The position numbers and the translations under genes are program-made. The notes under the pieces were generated by a model. That model was not told the origin of the DNA, searched no databases, and saw nothing but the letters and a program-made list of their open reading frames with translations. A DNA stretch of 64,000 bases. Source: Virgibacillus doumboii. GTDB lineage: Bacteria; Bacillota; Bacilli; Bacillales; Amphibacillaceae. This document shows positions 41,320-50,557 of this stretch, piece after piece; the first letter of the stretch is position 1, and each line of letters opens with the position of its first letter. The stretch lies in the NCBI RefSeq assembly GCF_902806455.1, contig NZ_CADCWQ010000001.1, positions 744,001-808,000 on the forward strand, in the 5' to 3' direction.

Positions 41320-42870
41320 ATGGATTTTTTATCGGTCATACCACCGATCGTTGCGGTGGTACTGGCAATTGTAACAAAGCGTGTTTTATTGTCACTGTTT
41401 ATTAGTATTTGGGTAGGCGGTCTGATTGCTGCCGGAGGTAATCCGTTTGAAGCAGTGGGTGTAACCTTTACATGGATGAAGGACGTAATGGTTGATCCAT
41501 GGAATGCCAGATTTCTTGTTATGACAGCGTTGCTCGGGACAGGGGCTGCGTTTATGTTTAAGACGGGTGGATCGCAAGGCTTGATTCGGGTTTTGGAAAA
41601 GAAATTAACCACAGGAAAAAGAGTTCAGTTTTTAACTTACTTCTTAGGACTTATCATCTTCTTTAACGATTATGTGAACTCTGTAATTGTTGGAAATGCC
41701 ACCAAAGACATCACCGCAAAAAAGAAAATTTCAAGAGAAAAATTATCCTATGTACTTGACTCGACAGCTGCTCCAATCGCAACAATTGGTCCTGTGTCCG
41801 ACTGGATTGGATTTCAGGTATCGTTGATTGCCGCAGCTTTTGCAAGTATTGGTATCATGGGTCTGGAACCTTATTTTACATTTTTACAGTCGATTCCGTG
41901 GAACTTTTATGCCATTCTTTGTCTCTTGGCAGTACCAATGATTATCGCAGGTAAAGATTTCGGTCCAATGGCAAAAGCGGAAAAAAGGGCACAGGAAACC
42001 GGAAAACTGATTCCCGATGGTTCAACACCGTTATCATCGGTTGACCAGGACCTGGGTGAACCGTATCAAAAAGAAGGAAGTGTCTGGAATTTTATTTTGC
42101 CGCTTGTCGCATTGATTTCAGTAGGTATCTGGGGCTTATGGTATGTTGGTGGAGGTGCAACAGGCAAGTCGATTATGGATGCGCTTGCTGATACTGATGT
42201 ATCTATTGCCCTGACATGGGGAGCCTTCGCAATGACGACAGTTGGTTTGATACTTGCATTGATTCAGGGTATGGGATTCAAGCATTGTGAAGAAACCATC
42301 CTTGGTGGTATTCGAACGATGCTGCCGGCGCTTATCATCATTATTTTGGCATGGTCGATTGGAACCGTAACATCTGAGCTTGGCACTGCTGAATTTGTTG
42401 TTAGTGCAACGGAAAGCTGGATGACCGCAGCACTTTTGCCGTTCCTGATCTTTATCATAGCCATGTTTATATCATTCGCAACAGGTACGTCATGGGGGAC
42501 CATGTCAATTTTAACGCCAATTGCGATTCCAATGGCATTTACATTTGGTGGTGAGGAACTTATTCCAATTGCAGTTGGGGCAATCTTTGCTGGGGCAATC
42601 TTCGGTGATCATGTTTCACCAATTTCTGATACAACTGTAATGGCATCAATTTTTGCAGAATCAGACCACATTGCACACGTTAATACACAAATACCGTACG
42701 CACTCGTGCCGGCAGGGATTGCAGGAGCGTTGTATCTGTCATATTCCCTGATTGGCAGCAGTGTAGTACTGCTTATCGTGGGTATCGTTGTTCAATTCTT
42801 CCTGCTCCGGTATTTGGGTAACCGGCATGAGAAAAAAGAACTGGAAGAAGCGGAAAGGATTGGCGCATAA
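41320..42870 (+). CDS. NhaC-type Na+/H+ antiporter family transporter
   Basis: 516 residues with about 12 membrane helices. Family motifs include FNDYVNSVIVGNATKDI, DSTAAPIATIGPVSDWIG, FATGTSWGTMSILTPIAIP and FGDHVSPISDTTVMAS. Besides Na+/H+ exchange, members near amino acid catabolic genes are often predicted to be amino acid or organic acid carriers. Its place inside the catabolic operon suggests uptake of a substrate of this pathway or export of a product. The transported compound cannot be told from sequence. Confidence 0.88.
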   Translation: MDFLSVIPPIVAVVLAIVTKRVLLSLFISIWVGGLIAAGGNPFEAVGVTFTWMKDVMVDPWNARFLVMTALLGTGAAFMFKTGGSQGLIRVLEKKLTTGKRVQFLTYFLGLIIFFNDYVNSVIVGNATKDITAKKKISREKLSYVLDSTAAPIATIGPVSDWIGFQVSLIAAAFASIGIMGLEPYFTFLQSIPWNFYAILCLLAVPMIIAGKDFGPMAKAEKRAQETGKLIPDGSTPLSSVDQDLGEPYQKEGSVWNFILPLVALISVGIWGLWYVGGGATGKSIMDALADTDVSIALTWGAFAMTTVGLILALIQGMGFKHCEETILGGIRTMLPALIIIILAWSIGTVTSELGTAEFVVSATESWMTAALLPFLIFIIAMFISFATGTSWGTMSILTPIAIPMAFTFGGEELIPIAVGAIFAGAIFGDHVSPISDTTVMASIFAESDHIAHVNTQIPYALVPAGIAGALYLSYSLIGSSVVLLIVGIVVQFFLLRYLGNRHEKKELEEAERIGA

Positions 42871-42895
42871 ATTTTTGGATTAAAAGGAGGCAACT

Positions 42896-43966
42896 ATGAA
42901 GCATTTCAATATAGCACTAATACCAGGCGATGGAATCGGTCCGGAAGTCGTGGCAGAAGGTGTAAAAGTATTACAAACAATTGAGGAAATGGACCCAGAA
43001 ATTTCGTTTTCATTTACAGAGTTTCCGTGGGGCTGTGAGTATTATCTCGAGCATGGGAAAATGATGGATGATGATGGGATTGAAAAGCTGAAAAAATTCG
43101 ATGCAATTTATCTGGGTGCTGTTGGCTATCCCGGAGTGCCTGATCACATATCGTTATGGGACCTCCTTTTACGGATCCGAAAAGAATTTGATCAGTATGT
43201 TAATTTACGACCAGTTACACTGTTAAATCAATCATTAACTCCATTGAAGTCAAAAACGGAAAAGGACATCGATTTTCTTGTTATTCGTGAAAACAGTGAG
43301 GGTGAGTATGCAGGTGCAGGTGACTGGTTGTTTAAAGGAAAACCAGAGGAGGTGGTGCTGCAGACAGGTGTATTTTCACGAAAGGGTACAGAGCGAATTA
43401 TCCGCTATGCATACGAAGAAGCACGCAGGTCGAACAAAACATTGACGAGTATCAGCAAGGGAAATGCTTTAAATTATTCGATGGTATTCTGGGATGAAAT
43501 TTTTGAAGAAGTGGGGAAAGAATATCCGGATGTTGCGACATATTCCTATCTTGTCGATGCTGCCAGTCTTTATTTTGTAACCGATCCGGAGCGCTTTGAA
43601 GTCGTTGTTACCTCAAATTTGTTTGGTGATATCATCACCGACCTTGGTGCCGGAATTACCGGTGGCCTCGGCCTGGCAACAGGGGCCAACGTGAATCCGG
43701 AAAAAAAATATCCGTCCATGTTCGAACCTGTTCATGGGTCTGCACCGGATATTGCCGGTGAAGGAATAGCCAACCCGATTGCCGCTATTTGGTCGGTCAG
43801 TCAGATGATGGATTTCTTTGGTGAAGAACAGTGGGGAAAAAGAGTTTTGGATGTTGCCAAAGATATGCTTGCGGAAACTGAACTGCTGACACCTGATTTA
43901 GGTGGGGATGCTTCGACAGGTGAAGTAGGCGATCGGTTTGTGAAAAGGTTACGAGAGAAAATTTAA
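42896..43966 (+). CDS. Tartrate/D-malate dehydrogenase (decarboxylating) family
   Basis: 356 residues, beta-decarboxylating dehydrogenase family. IALIPGDGIGPEVVAEGV at the start, LRPV and VIRENSEGEYAGAG in the substrate loop, and NLFGDIITDLGAGITGGLG, EPVHGSAPDIAG and ANPIAAIWSVSQM for metal and NAD. The loop sequence favours tartrate dehydrogenase/D-malate dehydrogenase (TtuC/DmlA) over isopropylmalate or isocitrate enzymes, and no leu genes are near. It could convert oxaloglycolate to D-glycerate or D-malate to pyruvate. It is the last gene of the operon; no strong terminator is seen. Confidence 0.85.
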   Translation: MKHFNIALIPGDGIGPEVVAEGVKVLQTIEEMDPEISFSFTEFPWGCEYYLEHGKMMDDDGIEKLKKFDAIYLGAVGYPGVPDHISLWDLLLRIRKEFDQYVNLRPVTLLNQSLTPLKSKTEKDIDFLVIRENSEGEYAGAGDWLFKGKPEEVVLQTGVFSRKGTERIIRYAYEEARRSNKTLTSISKGNALNYSMVFWDEIFEEVGKEYPDVATYSYLVDAASLYFVTDPERFEVVVTSNLFGDIITDLGAGITGGLGLATGANVNPEKKYPSMFEPVHGSAPDIAGEGIANPIAAIWSVSQMMDFFGEEQWGKRVLDVAKDMLAETELLTPDLGGDASTGEVGDRFVKRLREKI

Positions 43967-44121
43967 TATTTACAAGGTACATGTCAGTGAATATTGAATT
44001 TCCCGCTCAGGATTTTCGGGATTTCAAGCAGTCATAAAGCAAAATTTCCCGGTTTTCACCTTTTGCATCTATTCGTAAAATGGTATATTGTTAAAGCAAA
44101 TAATGAGGGGAAGTTTTCTGC

Positions 44122-44469
44122 ATGCAAAAAATACTTGAACGTTTAGATGAACGCACGGGTCGTTTGGAAAAGTCGATGGAGCGTCAAGAGAAAATGATTC
44201 AAAACCAGGATAAAACGCTGAATAGTCATCAGCAAATGCTGGAAAACCAAGAAAAAATGATGGTTCAACTTATCGGTATGGTGGGGAAAAATACCGAGGC
44301 AATATCCCATTTAACAGACAGACTTTATGGAGTTGATAAAAGAGTTGATGGAATCAATAAAAGGCTTGATGGGATGGACCTGAGATTTGAAGGGATAGAT
44401 AAAAAACTGGATAAGATGGATCAGAGGTTTGATAAAGTAGACAACAGAATCGATAAAATGGAAAAATAG
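44122..44469 (+). CDS. Coiled-coil protein, probably truncated by a frameshift
   Basis: 115 residues, almost entirely heptad-like: MQKILERLDERTGRLEKSME and then repeated DKRVDGINKRLDGMDLRF units of about 7-11 residues. The frame stops at TAG after a run of five A residues (44462-44466). One more A would continue the protein as KMEKIDDIGYAMQGMNKRIF and on to a stop at 44552, adding 27 residues that look like a natural C-terminus. So this may be a recent frameshift. GAGGGG precedes the ATG. Function unknown. Confidence 0.7.
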   Translation: MQKILERLDERTGRLEKSMERQEKMIQNQDKTLNSHQQMLENQEKMMVQLIGMVGKNTEAISHLTDRLYGVDKRVDGINKRLDGMDLRFEGIDKKLDKMDQRFDKVDNRIDKMEK

Positions 44470-44575
44470 ATGATATCGGATATGCCATGCAGGGGATGAA
44501 CAAGCGCATTTTTCGTGCAGAAGGTGACATTGAACGAATAGCGAACCAATAGTGAAGCATAGCGGAAATTAATTC

Positions 44576-44622
44576 AGGCCGACCCAAAAGACTGCCATTA
44601 GGCTTTTTGAGTCGGCCTTTTT
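44576..44622. terminator. Terminator between coiled-coil gene and yitT-like gene
   Basis: AGGCCGAC / GTCGGCCT outer stem with inner AAAAG/CTTTT pairing and a T-tract on the plus strand; the complementary strand side serves the convergent YitT gene. Confidence 0.8.
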
Positions 44623-44625
44623 CTA

Positions 44626-45459
44626 CTATCTCCCTTTATACCCTTTCCGGAAAATCTCCTGAACGCCATGAACGGTTACATATGCGTCCGGATCAATATT
44701 TAGGATAATTTTTCGGAATGGAACAATTTCATACCTGTTAATCACAAGATACAGCACTTCACGCTGTGATCTGGTATAGCCGCCACGCCCTTCCAAAACA
44801 GTAATTCCACGGGCCATCTTTTTGGTTACCGCCTCAAGGACTTCATCAGGATGCTTGGAAATAATCATGACTGCTGTCCGTTCATTGGCACCTTCCACAA
44901 CCACATCAATAACTTTTGCACCAACATAAACGGATATCAGCGTGTACATTGCTTTTTCCTGCCCGATAATAAAGGAAGAAGCTGCGATAACTGCAATATC
45001 AATAATCAGCATTCCTTTTCCAATTGTCCATCCGAGCAATTGGTTGCCAAGCCGTGCAAGGATTGCTGAACCGCCTGATGTTCCACCAGAACGGAAAATC
45101 AGTCCAAGACCAAGCCCGACTGACAGCCCAGCGAACAGTGCTGCCAACAATGTATCATCATTAATTTCATTGCCCCAGCCTACCGTTATATGTAAAAACA
45201 ATGAAGAAAATAAAATAGCAATTAGTGTATAGATCGTGACCCGCTTATCAAAAAACTTGTAACCGACTGCCACAAGTGAAGTGTTAAGGACAAAGTTTAC
45301 TACACCTGGAGACCAGTCAAATAAGTAATATGTAACAATGGTAATACCGATTACACCGCCCTCAGATAACCGGTTAGGAATGGCAAAGTAATTGACCCCA
45401 ATTGCAAAAATAAATGAACCGACAACAATCATCAATATATCTTTCACCGTTTTATTCAC
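44626..45459 (-). CDS. YitT family membrane protein (DUF161-DUF2179)
   Basis: 277 residues. Five membrane helices in the first ~175 residues, with the family hallmark FRSGGTSGGSAILAR around residue 125, then a cytoplasmic DUF2179 domain (TAVMIISKHPDEVLEAVTKKM; REVLYLVINRYE). The molecular function of the family is not established. It is monocistronic. The frame and length agree with close relatives in bacilli. Confidence 0.9.
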   Translation of the reverse strand: MNKTVKDILMIVVGSFIFAIGVNYFAIPNRLSEGGVIGITIVTYYLFDWSPGVVNFVLNTSLVAVGYKFFDKRVTIYTLIAILFSSLFLHITVGWGNEINDDTLLAALFAGLSVGLGLGLIFRSGGTSGGSAILARLGNQLLGWTIGKGMLIIDIAVIAASSFIIGQEKAMYTLISVYVGAKVIDVVVEGANERTAVMIISKHPDEVLEAVTKKMARGITVLEGRGGYTRSQREVLYLVINRYEIVPFRKIILNIDPDAYVTVHGVQEIFRKGYKGR

Positions 45460-45560
45460 CGGTCCCCACCTCCTTAGTAATATATTACCTTAAGCTGATA
45501 TTATAAAAACATTATATGATAGAATCAAGTTATTAAAATATTAAAGGGTGGGGTGATTGT

Positions 45561-46370
45561 TTGAAAGTAGCTGTAAATTATTCTCCGGCGGTTGAACGGT
45601 TAGTAAAGGAGTCATTGATTGAAATTGATTATTATAAATGTCCCGATTTTAGCAAGGATTTAATATTTCAGGCGGAACAGTCGAAAGCCAGTTATGTTCA
45701 CTTTGCGTTAAATGCCGGAAGCAATCGTATGGAAAATGTTAATTGGGAACATATTGAAGACTTGAGAGTACATACACAAACACCTTTCTTCAATGTACAT
45801 GCGGTTGCATTTGCCAGGGATTATCCTGGCGTAGACATTTTTACTGCTGACACGAAACATATTCACAAGATGGTAGATTACACAGTTCGTGATATTGAAA
45901 TTGTTGCTGAAAGAGCAGGCGCTGAAAATGTAATCGTTGAGAACGTCATATGCAGAGGTAAAGGTGAAAATATGATGCAGCCTATTATCGATCCGAAAGT
46001 CATTCGTGAAATTGTTGAAAAGACAGGGTGCGGTTTTTTGCTTGATACGGCACATGCCCGAATGACATCGATGTGTCTTGGTATGGATGTAAAAGAATAT
46101 ATTTCACAATTTCCGCTTGATCACCTGAAAGAACTGCATATTACCGGTATTCAAGCCGATGAAAACGGCCGTCTGCGTGACAGTATGCCTATGACTAAAG
46201 CAGATTGGGATTTGGCTTCATGGGCAATTCAGCGAATAAAGGACGGAGATTGGCCGGAACCGTGGGCAGCAGCGCTGGAATATGGTGGTGTAGGTCCAAA
46301 ATTTGAATGGCGGACAGATGAAGCGGTACTGGAAAAACAGGTCCCTATTCTTTATGAAATGGTCCGATGA
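45561..46370 (+). CDS. Xylose-isomerase-like TIM-barrel protein, DUF692-like
   Basis: 269 residues, TTG start with AGGGTGGGG upstream. A TIM-barrel pattern carries several metal-ligand-type residues: FFNVHAVAF, VIVENVICRG, CGFLLDTAHARM and HLKELHITGI. This resembles DUF692 and other xylose-isomerase-like barrels, some of which are multi-iron enzymes that modify peptides. No peptide precursor gene is visible beside it. The family assignment is tentative and the substrate unknown. Confidence 0.6.
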   Translation: MKVAVNYSPAVERLVKESLIEIDYYKCPDFSKDLIFQAEQSKASYVHFALNAGSNRMENVNWEHIEDLRVHTQTPFFNVHAVAFARDYPGVDIFTADTKHIHKMVDYTVRDIEIVAERAGAENVIVENVICRGKGENMMQPIIDPKVIREIVEKTGCGFLLDTAHARMTSMCLGMDVKEYISQFPLDHLKELHITGIQADENGRLRDSMPMTKADWDLASWAIQRIKDGDWPEPWAAALEYGGVGPKFEWRTDEAVLEKQVPILYEMVR

Positions 46371-46390
46371 ATCAAAAGGGAAAATAAATA

Positions 46391-46432
46391 AGGCCGGTTA
46401 TCATTTGTTTATTGAACGATAACCGGCTTTAT
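46391..46432 (+). terminator. Terminator after the TIM-barrel gene
   Basis: GGCCGGTTATC / GATAACCGGCT stem with a 16-nt loop, then TTTATTTT; 20 nt after the stop. Confidence 0.82.
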
Positions 46433-46442
46433 TTTAATGAAA

Positions 46443-46532
46443 CGGAGGAGGTGGGATTCGAACCCACGCGGCGCTCACACGCCCTAACGCATTTCGAGTG
46501 CGTCCCCTTCAGCCGGGCTTGGGTACTCCTCC
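46443..46532 (-). tRNA. tRNA-Ser (anticodon CGA)
   Basis: A 90-nt class II tRNA: acceptor stem GGAGGAG/CTCCTCC, a long variable arm, T-arm GGGTTCGAATCCC, and anticodon loop ACTCGAAAT giving CGA. The discriminator is G. CCA is not encoded. Confidence 0.93.
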
Positions 46533-46542
46533 ATATTGTAAA

Positions 46543-46618
46543 TGGTGCTGGTGAGAGGACTTGAACCTCCAACCTCATCATTACGAGTGATGCGCACTAC
46601 CGATTGTGCTACACCAGC
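46543..46618 (-). tRNA. tRNA-Thr (anticodon CGT)
   Basis: A 76-nt tRNA: acceptor stem GCTGGTG/CACCAGC, anticodon loop CTCGTAA, T-arm GAGGTTCAAGTCCTC. Unlike its tRNA-Ser neighbour, the 3' CCA is encoded. It lies 10 nt upstream of tRNA-Ser, probably one transcript. Confidence 0.93.
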
Positions 46619-46771
46619 AAAGAATATCCATTAGAAATAATACTCCTATTTTATTTTTTCTTCAAGTGTTGAAGGCCGGTTTTTTGTTCTTCTCTGACCA
46701 GTGAATTATTGGAAATTACCTCAGAAATAATTTCATATGAAAATAGATTCAATTATTAGTACCATATCCCT

Positions 46772-46798
46772 AAAAAAATGTTTATTTTTGTCGATATA
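46772..46798 (+). promoter_or_regulatory. SigD-type promoter of the chemotaxis receptor
   Basis: TAAA, 15-nt spacer, GTCGATAT matches the SigD consensus TAAA-N15-GCCGATAT at all but one base. It lies 43 nt before the receptor's start, as expected for a motility gene. Confidence 0.7.
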
Positions 46799-46840
46799 AA
46801 TAGAAAGAAATAGATTTAGACAAACAGAGGGGAAAACGAG

Positions 46841-48616
46841 ATGTTAAAAAAATTCAAGTCCAGGCCTAAACCTAGGCAAAAGAAACAGCAAAAGCCAAAA
46901 TTTAAGTTCAAGTCCAGGTTTAATGTTAAAAATTTATCAATCGGCAAGAAATACGGATTTATTTTAATTATAATTTTTATTCTTTTTGGTGCTTCAACCG
47001 GTGTTGCATCCTGGTTAATTATGGATATAGGTGATAATGTAGATGCACTGGAGCGCCGCGGTGACCGGGCGGTTAATATTACGGAAATGGGTTCACTGAC
47101 GCGGTCAAAAGGTATTCGCATTGTTGAATATTTTCAAGATCAGGATCCTGAACTCGTAAAAGAATATCAGGCCCGCAGTGAGCAATTTGATAAACTGGAA
47201 GCTCAGCTCAGTGACAAAATGGATACGGAAGAGCAGCAGAAGTTATTTAATGCATTTGTTGAGAATGATCAACTGATGGATAAGATGTTCGAACAACGAA
47301 TCGTCAATGCAATTGAGAATGGTGATGAGCGAACTGCTGCCCATTTTGTGGATCAGGCAAATAAACTGCGAGCGGAAACAGTTGATTATTTGGAAAGCCT
47401 GCGCACGATAGTTAATGAAGAACGTGAAGCGGCAATTGCACAGACGCATCAAAGTCAGCAACTGACATTCATTATTCAGGTTGCATCTTTGGCAGTTGCC
47501 ATGATAACCGGTGGATTACTGGTTTACTTTACCAGCCGCAGAGTTACTCGAAACTTGAACCGGGTAGTTGAAGTGAGCAATCAGATTGCCGATGGAGATC
47601 TGTCTGCTAAAACGATTGAATATAACGGAAATGATGAAATTGGTGACCTTTCTTCTGCAGTAAATACGATGAGTGCAAATCTTCGTAACGTTATTCAGCA
47701 GGTTGCTAATGTATCTGAATCGGTAAATAGTCAGAGTGAAGAACTGACACAGTCGGCTAATGAAGTTAAATCTGGTTCGGAACAAATTGCTACAACGATG
47801 CAGGAGTTGTCTTCCGGATCTGAGACACAGGCAAACAGTGCAAGTGATTTATCTTCAACCATGGCATCATTCTCCGATAAAGCGCAGGGTGCAAATGAAA
47901 ATGGCGAACGGATTCAGCAGGCGTCCAATGAAGTATTAGTAATGACAAACAAAGGCAGCAAGCTGATGGAATCATCCACACAACAAATGACAAAGATTGA
48001 TCAAATTGTAAAAGAAGCGGTTAAAAAAGTGGAAGGATTGGATTCCCAATCACAGGAAATATCCAAGCTGGTTTCGGTTATCAGGGATATTGCCGATCAA
48101 ACAAATCTCCTTGCCTTGAATGCGGCGATTGAAGCAGCGCGTGCAGGTGAACATGGGAAAGGATTTGCAGTGGTTGCCGATGAGGTCAGAAAGCTTGCTG
48201 AACAGGTATCTGTATCTGTAACAGATATAACAGATATTGTAGCAAGTATCCAAAATGAGTCCAGTGCAGTTGCTGATTCACTGCAGGGTGGCTACCATGA
48301 GGTGGAACAGGGTACGGAACAGATCAGATCAACTAGTGAGACGTTTAACGATATTGATACTGCTGTTAAAGAGATGGTTGACCGTATAAATACCGTATCT
48401 GAAAACTTGTCCGAGATTGCTGCAAGCAGTCAGGAAATGAATGGTTCAATTGAGGAAATCGCGTCTATTTCCGAGGAATCTGCTGCAGGAGTTGAGCAAA
48501 CTTCGGCATCAGCTCAACAAACCAGCAGTTCCATGGAGGAAGTTGCGGCAAGTTCCGAGGACCTTGCTAAACTGGCTGAGGAATTAAATGGTTTAGTAAG
48601 ACGGTTTAAGCTTTAA
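46841..48616 (+). CDS. Methyl-accepting chemotaxis protein
   Basis: 591 residues. A very basic cytoplasmic N-tail of ~30 residues ([19 protein letters not shown]), then a helix (~43-65), a mostly helical four-helix-bundle-type exterior sensor (~66-205), a second helix (~208-230), HAMP (~232-285) and the signalling domain with hairpin tip [39 protein letters not shown]. It should signal through CheW/CheA. The ligand is unknown. The long basic tail is unusual for the family. A SigD-type promoter precedes it. Confidence 0.93.
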   Translation: MLKKFKSRPKPRQKKQQKPKFKFKSRFNVKNLSIGKKYGFILIIIFILFGASTGVASWLIMDIGDNVDALERRGDRAVNITEMGSLTRSKGIRIVEYFQDQDPELVKEYQARSEQFDKLEAQLSDKMDTEEQQKLFNAFVENDQLMDKMFEQRIVNAIENGDERTAAHFVDQANKLRAETVDYLESLRTIVNEEREAAIAQTHQSQQLTFIIQVASLAVAMITGGLLVYFTSRRVTRNLNRVVEVSNQIADGDLSAKTIEYNGNDEIGDLSSAVNTMSANLRNVIQQVANVSESVNSQSEELTQSANEVKSGSEQIATTMQELSSGSETQANSASDLSSTMASFSDKAQGANENGERIQQASNEVLVMTNKGSKLMESSTQQMTKIDQIVKEAVKKVEGLDSQSQEISKLVSVIRDIADQTNLLALNAAIEAARAGEHGKGFAVVADEVRKLAEQVSVSVTDITDIVASIQNESSAVADSLQGGYHEVEQGTEQIRSTSETFNDIDTAVKEMVDRINTVSENLSEIAASSQEMNGSIEEIASISEESAAGVEQTSASAQQTSSSMEEVAASSEDLAKLAEELNGLVRRFKL

Positions 48617-48628
48617 GGAACAGTTTTC

Positions 48629-49153
48629 ATAAACTGCGAACTAAAATTGTGTGCAATAACACCGCTGCGGAAATACACTTCGCTTTCCGGGGGCGGCTGA
48701 TGAGCCCTCTTCGTGCTAACGCACTCAGCGGTCTCACCTAGGCCTTTCCTCCCCCAGGAGTCTCAGCGTATTTCCTCCGCTAAAATTGCTTGATATATCC
48801 CGATAGTTTGCAATGTATTTTCTGGTGGTTGAAAGCAAGATTTTTAAATCAACTAAAACCAGCAGCTGGAATATGCGAGACTCCTCGAAAAAGAAAAGCA
48901 CTTTTTCTTCGTGCGATGTATCGCTGACGTAGCCTTCCTTGTCCTGTGGGAAGTACAAGTTAGGCGAGACCCCGCAGGCGAGGTACGAGCTGAGGAGGGC
49001 TCGGCACTTGCCCACGGCTAAGAAGACACTGCGAAAATGAACTTTTGAACAGATGTCGCCTTGGTACCCGGAGGTGTGAAAGCGAGTGTATTCAAGCTGC
49101 GGGGTATTAGTACCTCACTAAGTGATATTTATTGGATTTAGTTCGCAATTTAT
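48629..49153. mobile_element. 525-bp element bounded by inverted repeats
   Basis: ATAAACTGCGAACTAAA (48629-48645) and TTTAGTTCGCAATTTAT (49137-49153) are inverted repeats matching at 16 of 17 positions. The interior starts with GCTGCGGAAATACACTTCGC, a motif related to that in the 144-bp elements, has several internal inverted repeats, and no convincing gene. A related element with similar ends lies at 58384. It occupies most of the gap after the chemotaxis receptor. Confidence 0.6.
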
Positions 49154-49207
49154 ATTAACTACGAGGTTAACGAGCAACAAAACTTATTAAAAGAGCCAAG
49201 TAAAAAC

Positions 49208-49240
49208 AGATAGCCCGCTAAATATTAGCGGGCTATCTGT
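49208..49240. terminator. Terminator after acyl-CoA dehydrogenase
   Basis: AGATAGCCCGCTAA / TTAGCGGGCTATCT-type long perfect stem with a 4-nt loop, five bases from the stop of the minus-strand gene. Confidence 0.85.
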
Positions 49241-49244
49241 TTTA

Positions 49245-50402
49245 TCATTCATTATTTCGTGCAATAGCCCTGTCTCCAAGCCCGATGATTGTCATATCGT
49301 CCATTGGCGGGTTGTGAATACCTGCTCGAACATCACGGTAATAGCGCTGCAATGGATTTTTATTGGATAGACTGCGCGCACCCGCCACTCGCATTGCCAG
49401 GTCGACAATCTCCACTGCCTGGTTTACAACGGATAGTTTGGCTGCGCCGAGTTCTGTTTTCATCATGTCACGTTCTTCCTTGCTGCTGGCATCCCATTTC
49501 TGAGCAACTCCATACAGAAAGTGGGTACTTTGCATGACGCGCAGTTCCATTTCGCCGATTTTTTCCTTAACATTCGGCAGTTCGGAAATAGTGCCTTTGA
49601 TGCTGTTTGGAGAATAGTTTGCAGCGAAATTAACGGCATATTCCTGTGCGGCACGGGCTATTCCGAGATAGCATGCCGGGATATGCAACAACCATCCGGC
49701 AGCCGGTTTTTTTCCAGGTGTCAGATACCCGACAAGGTCATCTTCTGCCACATGAACATTTTCCAGTACAAGATCATGACTTCCAGTTGCTTTCATCGCA
49801 ATTGAATCCCATGTTTCTTCTACCTTTACACCTTCATGTTCACGTTTAACCAGAAAATTTCCTACTTGATCTGTCTCGTCAATCGAAGCACTTACAACAA
49901 AATAAGATAAGATTGGTGCCATGGTTGTGAAGGTTTTTCTGCCGGTGATAACCCATTCATTACCGGATTTTTTTGCCAAAGTTTCTGGTTTGCCGCCTCG
50001 TGTGGGACTTCCTGTTGCCGGTTCGGTTGCAGCGTTGTTCAAAAGTGCACCGGTTTTAATGACATAGTTCACAACGTCCTGGTATTTTTCATCATCCCAG
50101 CTGTTGTTTTCACCGGTATGTTTGATGATTCCCATGTGCCAACCAATCGACAGAGCAGTTGCGCCATCTGCCTTTGCAATCGTTTCCTGATGCCGGAGCA
50201 TTTCATATAACGAAATACCAAGCCCGCCATATTTTTCGGGAATGGTCATTGCCGGATAGCCGATTTCTTTCAGCTCTTTAAAATTTTCAAATGGAAACGT
50301 ACCATTTTCATCGTGTTCCGGCGCTCTATCGGTAAAGGGTTTTACCGTTTTTTCCATTAATCCTATTCGCTCTTCCATAGAATTCAAGTCTGCCAGTTTC
50401 AT
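49245..50402 (-). CDS. Acyl-CoA dehydrogenase family protein
   Basis: 385 residues from the ATG at 50402, which follows GGAGGAAT; the frame extends 25 codons upstream without a site. It has N-terminal helical, central beta (NNAATEPATGSPTRGG; ITGRKTFTTMAP; MKATGSHDLVLENV) and C-terminal helical domains with VAGARSLSNKNPLQRYYRDVRAG. The usual catalytic glutamate region is replaced here, as in the DszC/flavin-monooxygenase-like and other divergent branches, so classical fatty-acid oxidation is uncertain. It is monocistronic. Confidence 0.85.
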   Translation of the reverse strand: MKLADLNSMEERIGLMEKTVKPFTDRAPEHDENGTFPFENFKELKEIGYPAMTIPEKYGGLGISLYEMLRHQETIAKADGATALSIGWHMGIIKHTGENNSWDDEKYQDVVNYVIKTGALLNNAATEPATGSPTRGGKPETLAKKSGNEWVITGRKTFTTMAPILSYFVVSASIDETDQVGNFLVKREHEGVKVEETWDSIAMKATGSHDLVLENVHVAEDDLVGYLTPGKKPAAGWLLHIPACYLGIARAAQEYAVNFAANYSPNSIKGTISELPNVKEKIGEMELRVMQSTHFLYGVAQKWDASSKEERDMMKTELGAAKLSVVNQAVEIVDLAMRVAGARSLSNKNPLQRYYRDVRAGIHNPPMDDMTIIGLGDRAIARNNE

Positions 50403-50557
50403 TTTATTCCTCCTATTATTTCTGACTAATTTAGTCGGATTTATTTTTATTATTTCATTTAGGTTCTGAAAGTTCAAGATTTTAGAATGTCAATAATATT
50501 TTCGCATTCCGAGAATAAAATGAGACTAAAAGAAACTAAAGGAGCGGGGATCTTGAG

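Noticed and set aside
48734..49015. 93-codon minus-strand frame inside the 525-bp element
   Set aside because: It lies in repeat sequence with low coding character and no good ribosome binding site; related repeats elsewhere are often miscalled as genes.
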